A stretch of 64,000 nt of DNA from Marinomonas sp. UCMA 3892 (lineage in GTDB: Bacteria; Pseudomonadota; Gammaproteobacteria; Pseudomonadales; Marinomonadaceae), in the NCBI RefSeq assembly GCF_012726345.1, contig NZ_PTXN01000013.1, positions 1 through 64,000 on the forward strand. Direction: 5' to 3'. Shown piece after piece: positions 27,738-38,609 of this stretch; position 1 is the first letter of the stretch; every line of letters begins with the position of its first letter. Position numbers and translations under genes: made by a program. The notes under the pieces were generated by a model. It had not been told where the DNA came from. It did not search any database and worked only from the letters and a program-made list of their open reading frames with translations.

Positions 27738-29285
27738 ATGCGCCAAAATATGCCAGTGACAAATCAAGAGAAAACATTCTCTAAAGATGAGAAGCTCATT
27801 ACGACTACAGATTTGAAAGGAAAAATACTTCACTGCAATGATGCATTTGTAAAAATTAGCGGCTTTGATAAAAGTGAGTTAATTGGCAGCCCTCATAACA
27901 TCGTACGCCATCCTGATATGCCTAAAGAGGCATTCAAAATTATGTGGGACACTTTAAAGCAAGGAAAAGCTAGGATGGGCTTGGTGAAAAATCGCTGTAA
28001 AAATGGCGACTTTTACTGGGTGGATGCTTACGTAACCCCTGTCACTGAAGGTGGAAAAGTTATTGGTTATGAATCTGTTAGGACCGTGCCTAATAGAGAA
28101 GACGTAGCACGAGCAGGAAAAATCTATCAACGAATCAATAGTGGTAAAAATGTTCAGCCAAGAGCCTTTATGTCATGGAAGCTAGTGCTACCTTTGGTTG
28201 GTGTCGTTTTGGCAGTGGCGGCTGGCAGTGTTAACGTCATGTATGGTGCAGGTGTTTTGGCAGTGGCAAGTTTATTGGCGAATGTTCTGTTTCTTCTGAA
28301 CCATTCTAAATTGCAAGCGACTTTAAAGCAGCGATTATCAACTGCTTTTCTTCATCCTCTAGCCGGCATAACTTATTCAGATACTTCTTTGGATATCGCA
28401 ACACTTGATGTAGGTGTAAAAAGCTTGTTATCGAGAATGGATGCAGTGTTGACGCGTTTTGAAGATGAATCTTTGAAAGTTAGTGAGCAGTCTAAAACAG
28501 GTCTTGAACTTACCATTGAAACGACCAAAGGAATGGTAAGTCAGCAGCATGAAACTCAAGATGTTGCTGCGGCAATGCAGCAAATGACAACCACAATCAA
28601 CGATGTTGCTCAGCATGTGCAGATGACGGCAGATAGTGCTAAATCTTCTTCTAAGGCAGCAGAAAATGGACAGAAAATTGTAGAAGAGACACGTCAATCA
28701 ATTCATCAATTAAGTGACACGGTAAACAACATCGGTGCGACTGTACAAGAATTGGCCGATCGTTCCGAACAGATTGCACAAGTAGCGCAAATGATAGATC
28801 AAATCGCTGAGCAGACTAACTTGCTGGCACTGAATGCGGCAATTGAGGCGGCTCGGGCGGGAGAGCATGGTCGAGGTTTCGCCGTCGTGGCGGATGAAGT
28901 TCGCCAGTTAGCGCAAAGAACTCAGGATTCGACTAAAGACATCCATCATATTATCGAAACCTTACGTAGTGGCGCGAAAAACTCTGTTGCTATCGCAAGC
29001 CAAGGAAAACAGGATGCTTCACAAGGCCTAGAGAAAATCATGGAGATGGAAAGTGCATTTGGCAGCATAGTACAGGGCGTATCTCAAATATCGGAAATGG
29101 CTATGCAAATGTCTGCTGCAGTAGAGGAGCAGGCTCAGGTGTCAGAGGATATTAATCGGCAAGTCGTGCGAATTTCAGACTTGTCAGTTGAGAGCTCTGA
29201 AAAATCAAATCAATCAAGCGATAGTATTAGAGCTTTGCAAGATGTAGCGAATAATATGCATGAGTTGGTGGTGCGATTTAAATAA
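27738..29285 (+). CDS. Methyl-accepting chemotaxis protein with N-terminal PAS domain (Aer-like)
   Basis: 515 residues. A PAS domain (about 15-115; [43 protein letters not shown]) is followed by a hydrophobic hairpin (about 145-190) and a long cytoplasmic signalling coiled coil with the hairpin tip [17 protein letters not shown]. There is no periplasmic domain, so it senses from inside, probably redox or energy state through a PAS cofactor as in Aer. Neighbours give no hint. The ATG at 27750 is an alternative start. No sigma-28 promoter was seen upstream. Confidence 0.9.
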   Translation: MRQNMPVTNQEKTFSKDEKLITTTDLKGKILHCNDAFVKISGFDKSELIGSPHNIVRHPDMPKEAFKIMWDTLKQGKARMGLVKNRCKNGDFYWVDAYVTPVTEGGKVIGYESVRTVPNREDVARAGKIYQRINSGKNVQPRAFMSWKLVLPLVGVVLAVAAGSVNVMYGAGVLAVASLLANVLFLLNHSKLQATLKQRLSTAFLHPLAGITYSDTSLDIATLDVGVKSLLSRMDAVLTRFEDESLKVSEQSKTGLELTIETTKGMVSQQHETQDVAAAMQQMTTTINDVAQHVQMTADSAKSSSKAAENGQKIVEETRQSIHQLSDTVNNIGATVQELADRSEQIAQVAQMIDQIAEQTNLLALNAAIEAARAGEHGRGFAVVADEVRQLAQRTQDSTKDIHHIIETLRSGAKNSVAIASQGKQDASQGLEKIMEMESAFGSIVQGVSQISEMAMQMSAAVEEQAQVSEDINRQVVRISDLSVESSEKSNQSSDSIRALQDVANNMHELVVRFK

Positions 29286-29335
29286 CGCTTTACTTTTTTG
29301 GGGAATTTTAACGATTAGCTCTATTTATGAATAAT

Positions 29336-29369
29336 AAAAACGCTGTTATGAAAATAACAGCGTTTTTTT
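29336..29369. terminator. Bidirectional terminator between the chemoreceptor and hemY
   Basis: AAAAACGCTGTTAT pairs with ATAACAGCGTTTTT around a short loop, with T-runs on both strands. Confidence 0.9.
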
Positions 29370-29397
29370 GTGTCTATATACTTTGCAAATGAGGTTG

Positions 29398-30627
29398 CTA
29401 AGGCAGGGGGAGCGGTTTTAATTGATTACTAGCATTGCTCAGATTAATCATCATTAGCTCTTGGCTTGCTTTGGTGTCGCCCATGGCTTTTAGTAAACGA
29501 CTAAGTTCGGCAAGTGCTTCGTTTTGTGTATCAAGAGAAAGTGCTTGCTCATAATAGTCTCTTGCTTTACCCCACAGCATCATTGATTGGCTCAAGCGGC
29601 CACAGACAAGATATAAGTTTGCACTTGCTGGCTCTTTTTTAAGCCAGTTTTCACAATGGGTTAATAGCTTTTTAGTATTGTCTTGTTTTATGTTGCCATA
29701 TTCATAAACCAACTCATCAGACCATCTGTTATTTAAGCTATTGCGAATAAAGCTTTCCGCTTTTGCATCGTCGCCGAAATGAATTAGGGTGTGAGCATAG
29801 AGTTGTCTCATCCTGTCATCTTGAGACAGAGTGTCTAATTTATTCCATAGGTTTTCTACTTCAGCAACCAGCTCTTTTTTGTTTTGTCCAAGCTTATTAC
29901 GAAACTTTATTTTATCAAGTAGAGCTAAAAATGCATTTCGTTCTAGCTCAAGCATATTATCATCATCGAATATGCCATCTTTTTTGAGTATTGGGGTTAG
30001 AGTGAGTAGGGCATCCCAGTCTTTTAGCTGCTTGTAAACCGTGACAAGCATTTTTAATACTTGTTTGTGTTTTGGTTTCAGCTTTTGCAGACGCAAAAGC
30101 GAGGCGAGAGCGCCTTCATAGTGCTCTTGCTTTATTTGAATTTGGCTTTGAGCAAAGCCAATGGCAAATTCTGCCTCTGGTGTTGACTTATGGGCGGAGC
30201 GTAATAATGCTTTTGAGCGTTCATGTTCATCTTGTTCACTGGCAGCATAAGCGGCACCAATATAATTAATCAATGGATAGGAGACTTTTTCGGCGCTGTT
30301 GGTTAGTAATTTCTCTGCTTTATTCCAATTGCCACCAACGAGCTCCAACATGCCTCGAATAGTATTTCGTGATGCTCTCTTTTGAGCCAAATTGCCAGTA
30401 ACTTTTGCTAAAGAGTTGCTGGGCCTTAGGGCTATAAATAGAATGCGCTTTACCCAGCTAAGTACAAATAGTGCGATAACCATGGCTACAACTAGGACCC
30501 ATAAACTGGTTTCAATTGTAACGCCATTGTAAGCCACGAGCACATAGCCACTGTCTTGACGCATCAGTAGCCCTAATACACCACCCACTGCCATCATGAT
30601 GACAAGTAAGAAAAGGAGTTTTCTCAT
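29398..30627 (-). CDS. hemY: HemY-type TPR membrane protein
   Basis: 409 residues. Two N-terminal membrane segments (about 1-20 and 40-65) are followed by the HemY_N domain with RNTIRGMLELVGGNWNKAEKLL and TPR-like repeats in the cytoplasm. It is the last gene of the hemCDXY operon; its start overlaps the hemX stop by ATGA. This gammaproteobacterial HemY is unrelated to the Bacillus enzyme of that name. The family is linked to tetrapyrrole synthesis but its activity is not settled. Confidence 0.9.
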   Translation of the reverse strand: MRKLLFLLVIMMAVGGVLGLLMRQDSGYVLVAYNGVTIETSLWVLVVAMVIALFVLSWVKRILFIALRPSNSLAKVTGNLAQKRASRNTIRGMLELVGGNWNKAEKLLTNSAEKVSYPLINYIGAAYAASEQDEHERSKALLRSAHKSTPEAEFAIGFAQSQIQIKQEHYEGALASLLRLQKLKPKHKQVLKMLVTVYKQLKDWDALLTLTPILKKDGIFDDDNMLELERNAFLALLDKIKFRNKLGQNKKELVAEVENLWNKLDTLSQDDRMRQLYAHTLIHFGDDAKAESFIRNSLNNRWSDELVYEYGNIKQDNTKKLLTHCENWLKKEPASANLYLVCGRLSQSMMLWGKARDYYEQALSLDTQNEALAELSRLLKAMGDTKASQELMMINLSNASNQLKPLPLP

Positions 30628-31889
30628 GCCTTATCTCCTAGGTCGGTTTGAGGTACGGTCGTGCTTTCGCTTTTTTTCTCGCTTTCTATTTGAGGCTGCT
30701 CAACATTATCGGAGGTATTTGGTTTGATTGAGCTGCGGTTATTCCACTCCTTCATCAATGATTTCATCGCCATTAATGATTCTCTAGGGAGTGGTAGGTC
30801 TGGTGATGGATTCAGCTGTTGCAATACGGTTAGACTGGCCAAGAATGTCGTAACAATATTTGATTGAGTTTCGAAATGCTCTGTTGTTGCATTTGCAACA
30901 CGAGACAGCGCTTGTTGGTAAATCATTGGTTCGCCTTTGATTAAGGCTACCTGAGCAATTTCCAGTTGTAGTTGTATACCTGTAATGAGCTCTTGATATT
31001 CTGTAGGCGGCAGCAAGGCTTTTATTGGTTTGTGATTGTAATTTATGACCACTAGTGAACGTATGGATTTCCAAAAGCTTTCTAGGGCTGAAGTTATTTT
31101 GCTGGTTGTAGAGTCATCAGCTTCTTTTGTTTTCTCTATGGTATTTGTTTGCCACTCTTTGGATGGTTCTCGTTGAGGTAGAGTTTGAACATTATCATAT
31201 AAAGCGTTTAGCTTGAGATAAGCGCCTTCTAAATCAAATTGGCTAATGGACTTTAACGCTTGGATGTCTTTTGCCAAGGCTTTACGAGTTGCAAATACTA
31301 TAGGGTCTTCGAGTTCATTAAGAATATCATCAGCATTGATGAGTAATGTGACCGCCCCGCTATTGTCAGACTCAAGTAGTAAGCGTTGATTAGCAAGACG
31401 AATTAAATACTCAGCCTCAGCTAATTTCCAATCTTCTTTGGTGGTGTTGTTAAGTCGATTAAGCTTTGATTCAAGTGATAGTAGCTTTTCGTCCTGTTGA
31501 GCTTGTTGGACAGCGAGCTCATTTTTTTGCAATAAGATTGTCTGCTCTGACGTTCTAACTTGTTCAATTAGTTGATTAAACTGAGATTTATTCAGCGTAT
31601 TGGCGTTTAACTTATTGTCGAAATCAGTTTGTTGAGTTGTTAATTGCTGAATGTCTTTGTGAAGTGTACTTTGAGTACTTTGGAAATATAACCAGCCACT
31701 TGTTGCCAGAGCGACAGCCGACAGGCCAAAAGAAAGTGAGACAAGTAGATTGATTGCTGGCTGTGGTGTATTTTTTTCTTTAGCCTTTTCAGGCATATCT
31801 GGCTGCTGCTTTTTGCTTTTTGTTTCAGCTTCAGGTGTTGTCTCAATAGCGTCGTTTGGATGTTGCTCTTGCTTGTTATTCTCAGTCAT
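30624..31889 (-). CDS. hemX: HemX family protein
   Basis: 421 residues. An acidic, Lys/Gln-rich cytoplasmic N-terminus (1-40), one membrane segment (about 48-70), a coiled-coil region (75-155) and a periplasmic-type C-terminal domain with WKLAEAEYLIRLANQRLLLE, the family core. Annotation as uroporphyrinogen-III methyltransferase is historical; there is no SAM-binding motif here. It lies one base downstream of hemD and overlaps hemY. Confidence 0.88.
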   Translation of the reverse strand: MTENNKQEQHPNDAIETTPEAETKSKKQQPDMPEKAKEKNTPQPAINLLVSLSFGLSAVALATSGWLYFQSTQSTLHKDIQQLTTQQTDFDNKLNANTLNKSQFNQLIEQVRTSEQTILLQKNELAVQQAQQDEKLLSLESKLNRLNNTTKEDWKLAEAEYLIRLANQRLLLESDNSGAVTLLINADDILNELEDPIVFATRKALAKDIQALKSISQFDLEGAYLKLNALYDNVQTLPQREPSKEWQTNTIEKTKEADDSTTSKITSALESFWKSIRSLVVINYNHKPIKALLPPTEYQELITGIQLQLEIAQVALIKGEPMIYQQALSRVANATTEHFETQSNIVTTFLASLTVLQQLNPSPDLPLPRESLMAMKSLMKEWNNRSSIKPNTSDNVEQPQIESEKKSESTTVPQTDLGDKA

Positions 31890-31890
31890 T

Positions 31891-32643
31891 CTATTTTCCT
31901 GTGTGAAATTCTGTCGCTTTGATCAAGCTATTATCGTCAGCGCCATTTGCGCACGAGGCATTTATCCAACCCATTTCTTTTGCTTGCTGATTGACTCTGA
32001 TACTAGGTGTGAGTATAGGCAGCGTTTTCCATTCTGGTTTATGCAGCGACACGTATTCTGAAAGATTGCGCAAACTTTCTCCACTGGTTATCCATATTAA
32101 ATTGATATCGGGCAGCATGAAGAAAGTTTGAGCATAATAGATCGGTTTTTTTCTATCGTAGAGCGACAAATAGCTGACTTTTGCACCTCGCTCTTCCAGT
32201 TTATTAGCGAGCTCTGGGCGTCCACCTTCGCCACGAATAATCAATACTTTCTGATCTTTCATTTTGGCAGGCTTTAACCATTCGAGTAAGGCTTCAGTAG
32301 TATGTCCAGGATTCGATATGGCTGGAATGCCTTCATTTAATAGTGTTTGTGTTGTGCCTTGGCCTATGCCGATCCAATGAACATTGGTGGGTATCATTGG
32401 CCAGCATTCATCTAGCCAGTCGCACGCGAGACGAGCGGCATTTTTACTAACAAATATAACGTAATCAAACGTATCGATATCAAAAATTTGTGCCCGAATA
32501 ATAGCTTTTTTGTTTACATCTTCTACAGGCTTAATTTCCAGCATTGGAAGTGGTACAGCTACCCAGCCGTAAGCGCGAACGCGCTCACGGCTAAGCGAAT
32601 TTTCAGGTTCCGGGCGGGTTATTAGGATACGACAGTCTTGCAC
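31891..32643 (-). CDS. hemD: Uroporphyrinogen-III synthase
   Basis: 250 residues. The two-domain fold is recognisable from ILITRPEPENSLSRERVRAYGW, the DYVIFVSKNAARLACDW crossover and IWITSGESLRNLSEYV, where the Ser/Gly loop binds substrate. Sequence conservation in this family is low, so context helps: it is between hemC and hemX, 51 bases after hemC. It closes hydroxymethylbilane to uroporphyrinogen III. Confidence 0.92.
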   Translation of the reverse strand: MQDCRILITRPEPENSLSRERVRAYGWVAVPLPMLEIKPVEDVNKKAIIRAQIFDIDTFDYVIFVSKNAARLACDWLDECWPMIPTNVHWIGIGQGTTQTLLNEGIPAISNPGHTTEALLEWLKPAKMKDQKVLIIRGEGGRPELANKLEERGAKVSYLSLYDRKKPIYYAQTFFMLPDINLIWITSGESLRNLSEYVSLHKPEWKTLPILTPSIRVNQQAKEMGWINASCANGADDNSLIKATEFHTGK

Positions 32644-32694
32644 TAAAGTTTTGCCTATTCTATTTTGCTTTCTAATTGAACTTCTTAATTACTA

Positions 32695-33624
32695 TTATTC
32701 TTCATTGTATAAGGCATTAAGTATGATGTCTGCGCCGCGAGCAAGTAAGTCATCAGCCAATTGAACACCAAGGGATTTAGCGTCGTCTTTGTGGCCACGA
32801 ATCTCGCCTTCAATCATAGTTTTGCCATCAGGACTACCGACCAAGCCTCTTAGCCATAGTGTGTCATTTTCCAATATAGCAAAACAAGCAATGGGAGCTT
32901 GGCAACCACCATTAAGGCGTTCGTTTACCGCACGCTCGGCTGTAACGCGAATCGCGGTTTCTTCATGTTGTAATGGTGCTAATAAATTAATGGTTTGAAT
33001 GTCATCTGAACGGCATTCTATTCCCATAGCACCTTGTCCGCCCGCTGGGAGGCTGGTTTCAGCGGGAATTCTTTGTCGAATTCGATCAAGCATTTCTAGG
33101 CGAACTAAGCCTGCCGTTGCCAAAATAATAGCATCGTATTCACCGTCATCCATTTTTTTTAGGCGCGTATTCACGTTGCCGCGAAGGTCTTTTATTATCA
33201 GGTCGGGGCGTTTCATGCGTAACTGGCAGGAGCGGCGTAAGCTGGATGTACCTACGATCGCACCGCTTGGTAGTTGATCAAGTGATTCTACTTTATTAGA
33301 AACAAAGGCATCGTGTGGATCTTCGCGTTCACAGATGACAGCGAGACCTAATCCTTCAGGAAAGGCCATTGGTACATCTTTCATAGAATGTACCGCAATA
33401 TCGGCTAGACCTTCGGTGAGCGCGTTTTCTAGTTCTTTAACAAAAAGACCTTTGCCGCCAATTTTAGAAAGTGGTGAATCTAAAATTTGATCGCCTTTTG
33501 TTGTCATGCCAAGCAATTCAACTTTCATATCAGGATAGAGGCTTTCTAGTTGCGCTTTGATGTTATTGGCTTGCCAAAGGGCTAACTGACTTTCTCTGGT
33601 TGCGATCACAATTTTATCTTTCAC
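32695..33624 (-). CDS. hemC: Porphobilinogen deaminase
   Basis: 309 residues from a GTG at 33624, chosen because GGAG lies five bases upstream and the protein then begins [19 protein letters not shown] as in known HemC. The frame runs open to an ATG at 33678 without support. The dipyrromethane cofactor Cys is in [21 protein letters not shown] holds the catalytic Asp. First gene of hemCDXY, divergent from argH across about 156 bases. Confidence 0.95.
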   Translation of the reverse strand: MKDKIVIATRESQLALWQANNIKAQLESLYPDMKVELLGMTTKGDQILDSPLSKIGGKGLFVKELENALTEGLADIAVHSMKDVPMAFPEGLGLAVICEREDPHDAFVSNKVESLDQLPSGAIVGTSSLRRSCQLRMKRPDLIIKDLRGNVNTRLKKMDDGEYDAIILATAGLVRLEMLDRIRQRIPAETSLPAGGQGAMGIECRSDDIQTINLLAPLQHEETAIRVTAERAVNERLNGGCQAPIACFAILENDTLWLRGLVGSPDGKTMIEGEIRGHKDDAKSLGVQLADDLLARGADIILNALYNEE

Positions 33625-33780
33625 TTCATCTCCTAATGACTTGTAGATGGATAAATATCTTTCACTTTTCCTCATCAATGATACTCGTTAAGAAGGAGTC
33701 CGTCATCTTTCAATGCTTTATAAGTCGAGGCGCTTAATGTACTCTTGGCAGCTGTTTGAATTTGTGTGGGAACCAATCGA

Positions 33781-35181
33781 ATGACTGATACTAATAAAAC
33801 CACGAACCAGCAATGGGGTGGTCGTTTTTCTGAGCCTGTTGATGCGTTTGTTGCGCGTTTTACTGCGTCTGTTGAGTTTGATCAACGTATGGCAAAACAG
33901 GATATTCAAGGGTCAATTGCACATGGCAAAATGCTTGCTAGTGTTGGTGTTTTGACTGAAGAAGAGCGAGATCAGATTATTCAGGGGCTGACTGAAATCG
34001 AAGACGAAATTGCTCGTGGTGAGTTTGAGTGGTCTGTTGAGTTAGAAGATGTTCACATGAACATTGAAGCCCGTTTGACGCAAAAAATCGGCATTACCGG
34101 CAAAAAATTGCACACAGGCCGTTCTCGTAATGACCAAGTTGCTACAGACATTCGTCTTTATATGCGTGACGAAGTCGATTTCTTATTAGAAGAAGTAACA
34201 CGCTTGCAGCAAGGTATATTAAGTCTGGCTGAAAAAGAAGCCAACACCATTATGCCTGGCTTTACGCATTTGCAAACGGCTCAGCCTGTTACTTTTGGTC
34301 ATCACCTGATGGCTTGGTATGAAATGATGCAACGTGATTACGAGCGTCTAGTTGATTGCCGTAAACGTATTAATATTTTACCGCTTGGCGCAGCTGCGCT
34401 CGCTGGAACAACTTATCCAATCGATCGCCATATGACGGCTGAGTTGCTAGGTTTTGAACGCCCAACTTACAACTCTTTGGACTCAGTAAGTGACCGAGAT
34501 TTTGCCATCGAATTTACGGCAACGGCATCTATTATCATGATGCATTTGTCCCGCTGGGCGGAAGAAATGGTGATGTGGGTATCTGCTCAGTTTAACTTCA
34601 TTTATTTACCAGACCGCTTTTGTACCGGCTCTTCAATTATGCCACAGAAGAAAAACCCAGACGTGCCAGAATTGGTTCGTGGTAAAACTGGTCGTGTTTA
34701 TGGGCATTTGATGGGGCTGCTAACCCTGATGAAGTCACAATGCTTGGCTTACAACAAAGATAACCAAGAAGACAAAGAACCTTTGTTTGATACGGTTGAT
34801 ACGCTTAAAGGCTCATTGCGTGCATTTGCCGATATGATTCCTGCCATTGAATCTCGTAAAGAGCACATGTATGAAGCGGCGCGTCGTGGCTTCTCTACGG
34901 CGACGGATTTGGCTGACTACTTGGTTCGTCATGGTGTTGCGTTCCGTGATGCACATGAAGTGGTTGGTAAAGCGGTTGGTTATGGGGTGAAAGAAGGTAA
35001 GGATTTGTCTGAAATGACGCTAGAAGAGCTTCAGTCTTTTGGTAGTATGATCGAAGCCGATGTTTTTGATGTTTTGACTCTTGAAGGTTCTGTGGCAGCT
35101 AGGAACCATATTGGTGGAACGGCACCAGCTCAAGTATTAAAAGCGGTCGAACGTGCTAAAGCAGACCTTACTACAAGATAA
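33781..35181 (+). CDS. argH: Argininosuccinate lyase
   Basis: 466 residues from the ATG at 33781; a GTG at 33766 is an unlikely upstream alternative. The fumarase/aspartase superfamily signature [12 protein letters not shown] holds the catalytic Ser loop, and [13 protein letters not shown] and [11 protein letters not shown] are the other substrate-site segments. It releases arginine and fumarate in arginine synthesis. It is divergent from hemC, the normal gammaproteobacterial pairing, and ends at a hairpin terminator. Confidence 0.97.
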   Translation: MTDTNKTTNQQWGGRFSEPVDAFVARFTASVEFDQRMAKQDIQGSIAHGKMLASVGVLTEEERDQIIQGLTEIEDEIARGEFEWSVELEDVHMNIEARLTQKIGITGKKLHTGRSRNDQVATDIRLYMRDEVDFLLEEVTRLQQGILSLAEKEANTIMPGFTHLQTAQPVTFGHHLMAWYEMMQRDYERLVDCRKRINILPLGAAALAGTTYPIDRHMTAELLGFERPTYNSLDSVSDRDFAIEFTATASIIMMHLSRWAEEMVMWVSAQFNFIYLPDRFCTGSSIMPQKKNPDVPELVRGKTGRVYGHLMGLLTLMKSQCLAYNKDNQEDKEPLFDTVDTLKGSLRAFADMIPAIESRKEHMYEAARRGFSTATDLADYLVRHGVAFRDAHEVVGKAVGYGVKEGKDLSEMTLEELQSFGSMIEADVFDVLTLEGSVAARNHIGGTAPAQVLKAVERAKADLTTR

Positions 35182-35212
35182 GTTTGTTTAGATAAGCAGG
35201 CTGGAATTATTT

Positions 35213-35245
35213 AAAACGGCTACCTTTGTGTAGCCGCTTTTGTTT
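35213..35245 (+). terminator. Terminator after argH
   Basis: AACGGCTAC and GTAGCCGCTT flank a short CTTTGT loop and precede a T-rich stretch. Confidence 0.75.
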
Positions 35246-35267
35246 CGGTGATTTTTTAGAAAGACAG

Positions 35268-36149
35268 TTATTTTGCTGTTTGATCTAAATTGAATGGTGA
35301 GTCAGGCCCTAATAACTCATTTGTAATTATGCTAGGTGAAATATTTAGCTCAAAGTGAAATAACTTGGATTTTATCCCACAACCATCAAATACAATGGCC
35401 CAACCTTCATTGCTACCTTCTTTTGGTAGTCTCCAGCAGACGCCTTTGATATTGACGTAGCGTGTACCATCTGCGTCTTTGGTGATTGGGTAGTCAACTT
35501 CTTTTGTTAAACCTTTCAAATAGTCTTTTTGTGCTTTCTTCGACTCTGCGATTTTATCTCTCAATTCTTCAGAGAAAACACCTGTTAGTGCTTCTTCTTT
35601 TACATCTGGTGACAAAGATACTTTTGATAAATCGAGCAATTCTGGTTTGTCGGAGCTTAATTGAGGTGTATTAAGACTTGGGCTCAGTATGCTGTCTTGT
35701 AAAGGTGTTTCTGATAACAGCTGCTCATTGTCTATGTTGTTTATTACTTCTTGAGGATCAAATCCATTACTTCTTTCACTTAGTTCTTTGCCAGTTGGTT
35801 TTTCAGGTGCAACGCTGGCCAGTGGTTCAGTTGGTGTTATTGAGTCTATCTCTTCTATTTGTTCCGCTTGCTTAGTTTCTGCGGGTTGTGTTTCTTCTGT
35901 AGCCAGCGTCGTTTCAGCTTGCTGAACAGCTGCTGGTCTAGTGGCTTTGTCTTGGCTAAATACCTCTTCTTCAGCAGATTTATTGTTTTGTGCTGTTTGT
36001 GTTGCTGGTAATAAAAACAATTCAAAAGTAGAGGGTTGTTGCGTGTTTATATCAAACCAATGTTGGCTGTCTGATACTTCGATTATGAGTATGTGTATTG
36101 TGATGGCGCAGACAAGTGCAACCATCCATGGGGCAATCTTGTTTTTCAT
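35268..36149 (-). CDS. Hypothetical protein with TonB-like anchored architecture
   Basis: 293 residues from the ATG at 36149; a TTG extension to 36200 is not supported. A short cytoplasmic start (MKNKIAPW) leads into one membrane segment (about 9-25), then a long Glu/Gln/Thr/Pro-rich disordered stretch (about 50-190) and a compact C-terminal region with two Cys (GVCWRLP and FDGCGIK). Single anchor plus extended linker plus small C-terminal domain looks like TonB or a cell-envelope spanning protein, but there is no TonB C-terminal YP motif. I do not recognise the family. Convergent with argH. Confidence 0.7.
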   Translation of the reverse strand: MKNKIAPWMVALVCAITIHILIIEVSDSQHWFDINTQQPSTFELFLLPATQTAQNNKSAEEEVFSQDKATRPAAVQQAETTLATEETQPAETKQAEQIEEIDSITPTEPLASVAPEKPTGKELSERSNGFDPQEVINNIDNEQLLSETPLQDSILSPSLNTPQLSSDKPELLDLSKVSLSPDVKEEALTGVFSEELRDKIAESKKAQKDYLKGLTKEVDYPITKDADGTRYVNIKGVCWRLPKEGSNEGWAIVFDGCGIKSKLFHFELNISPSIITNELLGPDSPFNLDQTAK

Positions 36150-36373
36150 TAAGCTTCTTGTTTTTTGTGTTTTGTTGAAGTTAGCGATGTTTGAGTCCAA
36201 TTTAAGTCAGTGTCTTTATAACTTGAGGTAAATATAGCAAATTCAAGGTAAAGCGCATGCCTATTCTGTTTAAAGAATATTGTCTAAAGAATATCTATGT
36301 AATTAGCTCGCTGGGGTTGGGAAACGAACTGGCTGCAAGGTATACTGTCTCAATCAAAAATAGAAGAGATAAG

Positions 36374-36493
36374 ATGATGTTTAAGTTGCTTTCAGTGTGT
36401 GTTTTGGCTGTTTTCCTTACAGCTTGCGGAAATAAAGGTGCGCTTTATTTACCGAGTGATGCGGCTGAAACGCAGCAAGAATCATCTTTATAG
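36374..36493 (+). CDS. lptM: LptM-like small lipoprotein (YifL family)
   Basis: 39 residues from the ATG at 36374 (or the adjacent ATG at 36377) behind AGAAGAG. The signal peptide ends in lipobox LTAC and the mature part starts CGNKGALYLP, the hallmark of the YifL/LptM family, which in E. coli assists LptD assembly. It precedes lysA by 14 bases, as in most pseudomonads. The open frame extends upstream to 36257 but has no supporting features. Confidence 0.85.
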   Translation: MMFKLLSVCVLAVFLTACGNKGALYLPSDAAETQQESSL

Positions 36494-36507
36494 CTGAGGA
36501 TTCCCTT

Positions 36508-37761
36508 TTGGACTTTTTTAATTATTCGAATCAGACTCTGCATGCAGAGGATGTTGCCTTGTCAGATGTTGCTAATCAGTATGGTACGCCTTGTTACGTA
36601 TATTCTCGTGCCACTCTTGAACGTCACTATAAAGCTTACGCAGATGCATTCGCATCACACCCAACCTTGATCTGCTATGCGGTGAAAGCTTGTTCTAATA
36701 TTGCGATTTTGAATGTCTTAGCTCGCTTGGGATCGGGCTTCGATATTGTATCTGTAGGCGAGCTTGAGCGTGTTTTAAAAGCTGGCGGCGAACCTTCAAA
36801 AGTCATGTTCTCCGGTTTAGGTAAGCAAGCAGAGGAAATGCGTCGGGCGTTAGAGGTCGGTATTCATTGCTTTAACGTTGAATCTGAAGCGGAATTATAC
36901 CGATTGGATAAAGTTGCTGGCGAAATGGGCAAATTGGCCCCTGTGTCTTTGCGCGTGAATCCAGATGTCGATGCTAAAACTCATCCTTATATTTCAACGG
37001 GTTTGAAAGAGAACAAGTTTGGTATCGATATTAAAGACGCGGTTCGTATCTATAAAATTGCCCATGAATTACCTAACTTAAATGTTATGGGCGTAGATTG
37101 TCATATCGGCTCACAATTGACGGAACTAAAGCCTTTCTTAGATACATTTGATCGTCTGATTGGTTTGGTAGATGAACTAGCTGAAGTCGGCATTACAATT
37201 AAACACCTTGATCTAGGTGGCGGGTTGGGTGTTCGTTATCGTGACGAAGTACCACCAGAGCCTGCAGATTACGCTAAGCTACTGCTTGAGAAAGTAAAAG
37301 GTAGAAATTTCGAACTGGCTTTTGAGCCAGGTCGTTCTATCGCAGCGAACGCTGGTATTTTATTAACTCAAGTTGAGTTTTTGAAATGCAATCCGCATAA
37401 AAACTTCGCCATCATTGACGGTGCGATGAATGACCTTATCCGCCCATCTTTATACGGCGCATGGATGAACATTGTTCCTGTATCTTTGTTGCCAACGGCA
37501 GAGGGTAAGCGTAACTACGATCTTGTTGGTCCTATTTGTGAGACTGGCGATTTCTTGGGTAAAGATCGGGAATTGGATATTCAAGCTGGTGATCTATTGG
37601 CTGTGCGTTCTGCTGGAGCTTATGGCTTCACCATGTCATCAAATTACAATAGCCGTAATCGTGCAGCGGAAGTCATGGTCGATGGTGATAAAACCTATTT
37701 GATTCGTGCTCGTGAAACGATTGAACATCAGTTAGCTGGTGAGCAAATCTTGCCAGACTAA
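36508..37761 (+). CDS. lysA: Diaminopimelate decarboxylase
   Basis: 417 residues starting at a TTG with GAGGA eight bases upstream. PLP Lys is in LICYAVKACSN; HIGSQL, GGGLGVRY and EPGRSIAANAG bind PLP phosphate; CETGDFLGKDR holds the active-site Cys contributed across the dimer. It makes lysine from meso-DAP. It sits between lptM and dapF, whose start lies 10 bases after its stop. Confidence 0.96.
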   Translation: MDFFNYSNQTLHAEDVALSDVANQYGTPCYVYSRATLERHYKAYADAFASHPTLICYAVKACSNIAILNVLARLGSGFDIVSVGELERVLKAGGEPSKVMFSGLGKQAEEMRRALEVGIHCFNVESEAELYRLDKVAGEMGKLAPVSLRVNPDVDAKTHPYISTGLKENKFGIDIKDAVRIYKIAHELPNLNVMGVDCHIGSQLTELKPFLDTFDRLIGLVDELAEVGITIKHLDLGGGLGVRYRDEVPPEPADYAKLLLEKVKGRNFELAFEPGRSIAANAGILLTQVEFLKCNPHKNFAIIDGAMNDLIRPSLYGAWMNIVPVSLLPTAEGKRNYDLVGPICETGDFLGKDRELDIQAGDLLAVRSAGAYGFTMSSNYNSRNRAAEVMVDGDKTYLIRARETIEHQLAGEQILPD

Positions 37762-37771
37762 GGAGTTCGTT

Positions 37772-38602
37772 GTGTTATTAAAATTTACCAAAATGCATGG
37801 TCTAGGAAATGATTTTGTTGTGGTCGATGCGGTGTCTCGTAAGGTGTTTTTTAATAAACAGCAAATCGAGAAGCTGAGTGATCGCAACTGGGGGATTGGC
37901 TTTGATCAGCTTTTAGTGGTTGAACCACCCACTGATCCAGATATGGATTTTCGTTATCGTATCTATAATTCAGATGGCAGTGAAGTTGAACATTGTGGAA
38001 ATGGTGCTCGTTGTTTTGCTAAATTCGTGTTGGATCGAGAATTAACAAATAAACGCATTATTAATGTGGAAACAAAACGTGGTGCGATCCAACTGCGTGT
38101 GCTGGACGGTGGTTTGGTTACGGTAGACATGGGAGCACCAAGTTTTGAACCGCAAGATTTGCCATTTACAGCAGAGCCTTGTGACGCTCTTTACAGCATA
38201 ATGGCTGAAGATACTGAATATTTAATAACGCCTGTGTCAGTTGGTAATCCTCATGCTGTGATCAAAGTTGATCAACTAATGGATGATGAAGTTGCTAAGG
38301 TTGGTGCGTTGATTGAGTGTCATGAGCGCTTCCCTAGAAAGGTGAATGTTGGCTTTATGCAGGTTGTTAATCCTGATGAAATCAACTTACGTGTTTATGA
38401 ACGTGGCGTGGGTGAAACTCAGGCTTGCGGAACAGGTGCTTGTGCGGCGGTTGTTGCTGGAATCAAGCAGGGATGGTTATCACCTAAAGTGACGGCCCAT
38501 TTGCGCGGCGGAGATTTACATATTGAATGGCAGGGCGAAGGTTCGCCTGTTCTTATGACTGGTCCCGCTGAGAAAGTATTCGAAGGTCAAATTTACCTAT
38601 AG
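37772..38602 (+). CDS. dapF: Diaminopimelate epimerase
   Basis: 276 residues from a GTG at 37772, where AGGAG lies six bases upstream; the protein then begins VLLKFTKMHGLGNDFVV as in the family. An upstream frame extension into lysA is rejected. The two catalytic Cys are in EHCGNGARCF and QACGTGACAAVV. It interconverts LL- and meso-DAP. Confidence 0.96.
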   Translation: MLLKFTKMHGLGNDFVVVDAVSRKVFFNKQQIEKLSDRNWGIGFDQLLVVEPPTDPDMDFRYRIYNSDGSEVEHCGNGARCFAKFVLDRELTNKRIINVETKRGAIQLRVLDGGLVTVDMGAPSFEPQDLPFTAEPCDALYSIMAEDTEYLITPVSVGNPHAVIKVDQLMDDEVAKVGALIECHERFPRKVNVGFMQVVNPDEINLRVYERGVGETQACGTGACAAVVAGIKQGWLSPKVTAHLRGGDLHIEWQGEGSPVLMTGPAEKVFEGQIYL

Positions 38603-38609
38603 AGGGACT

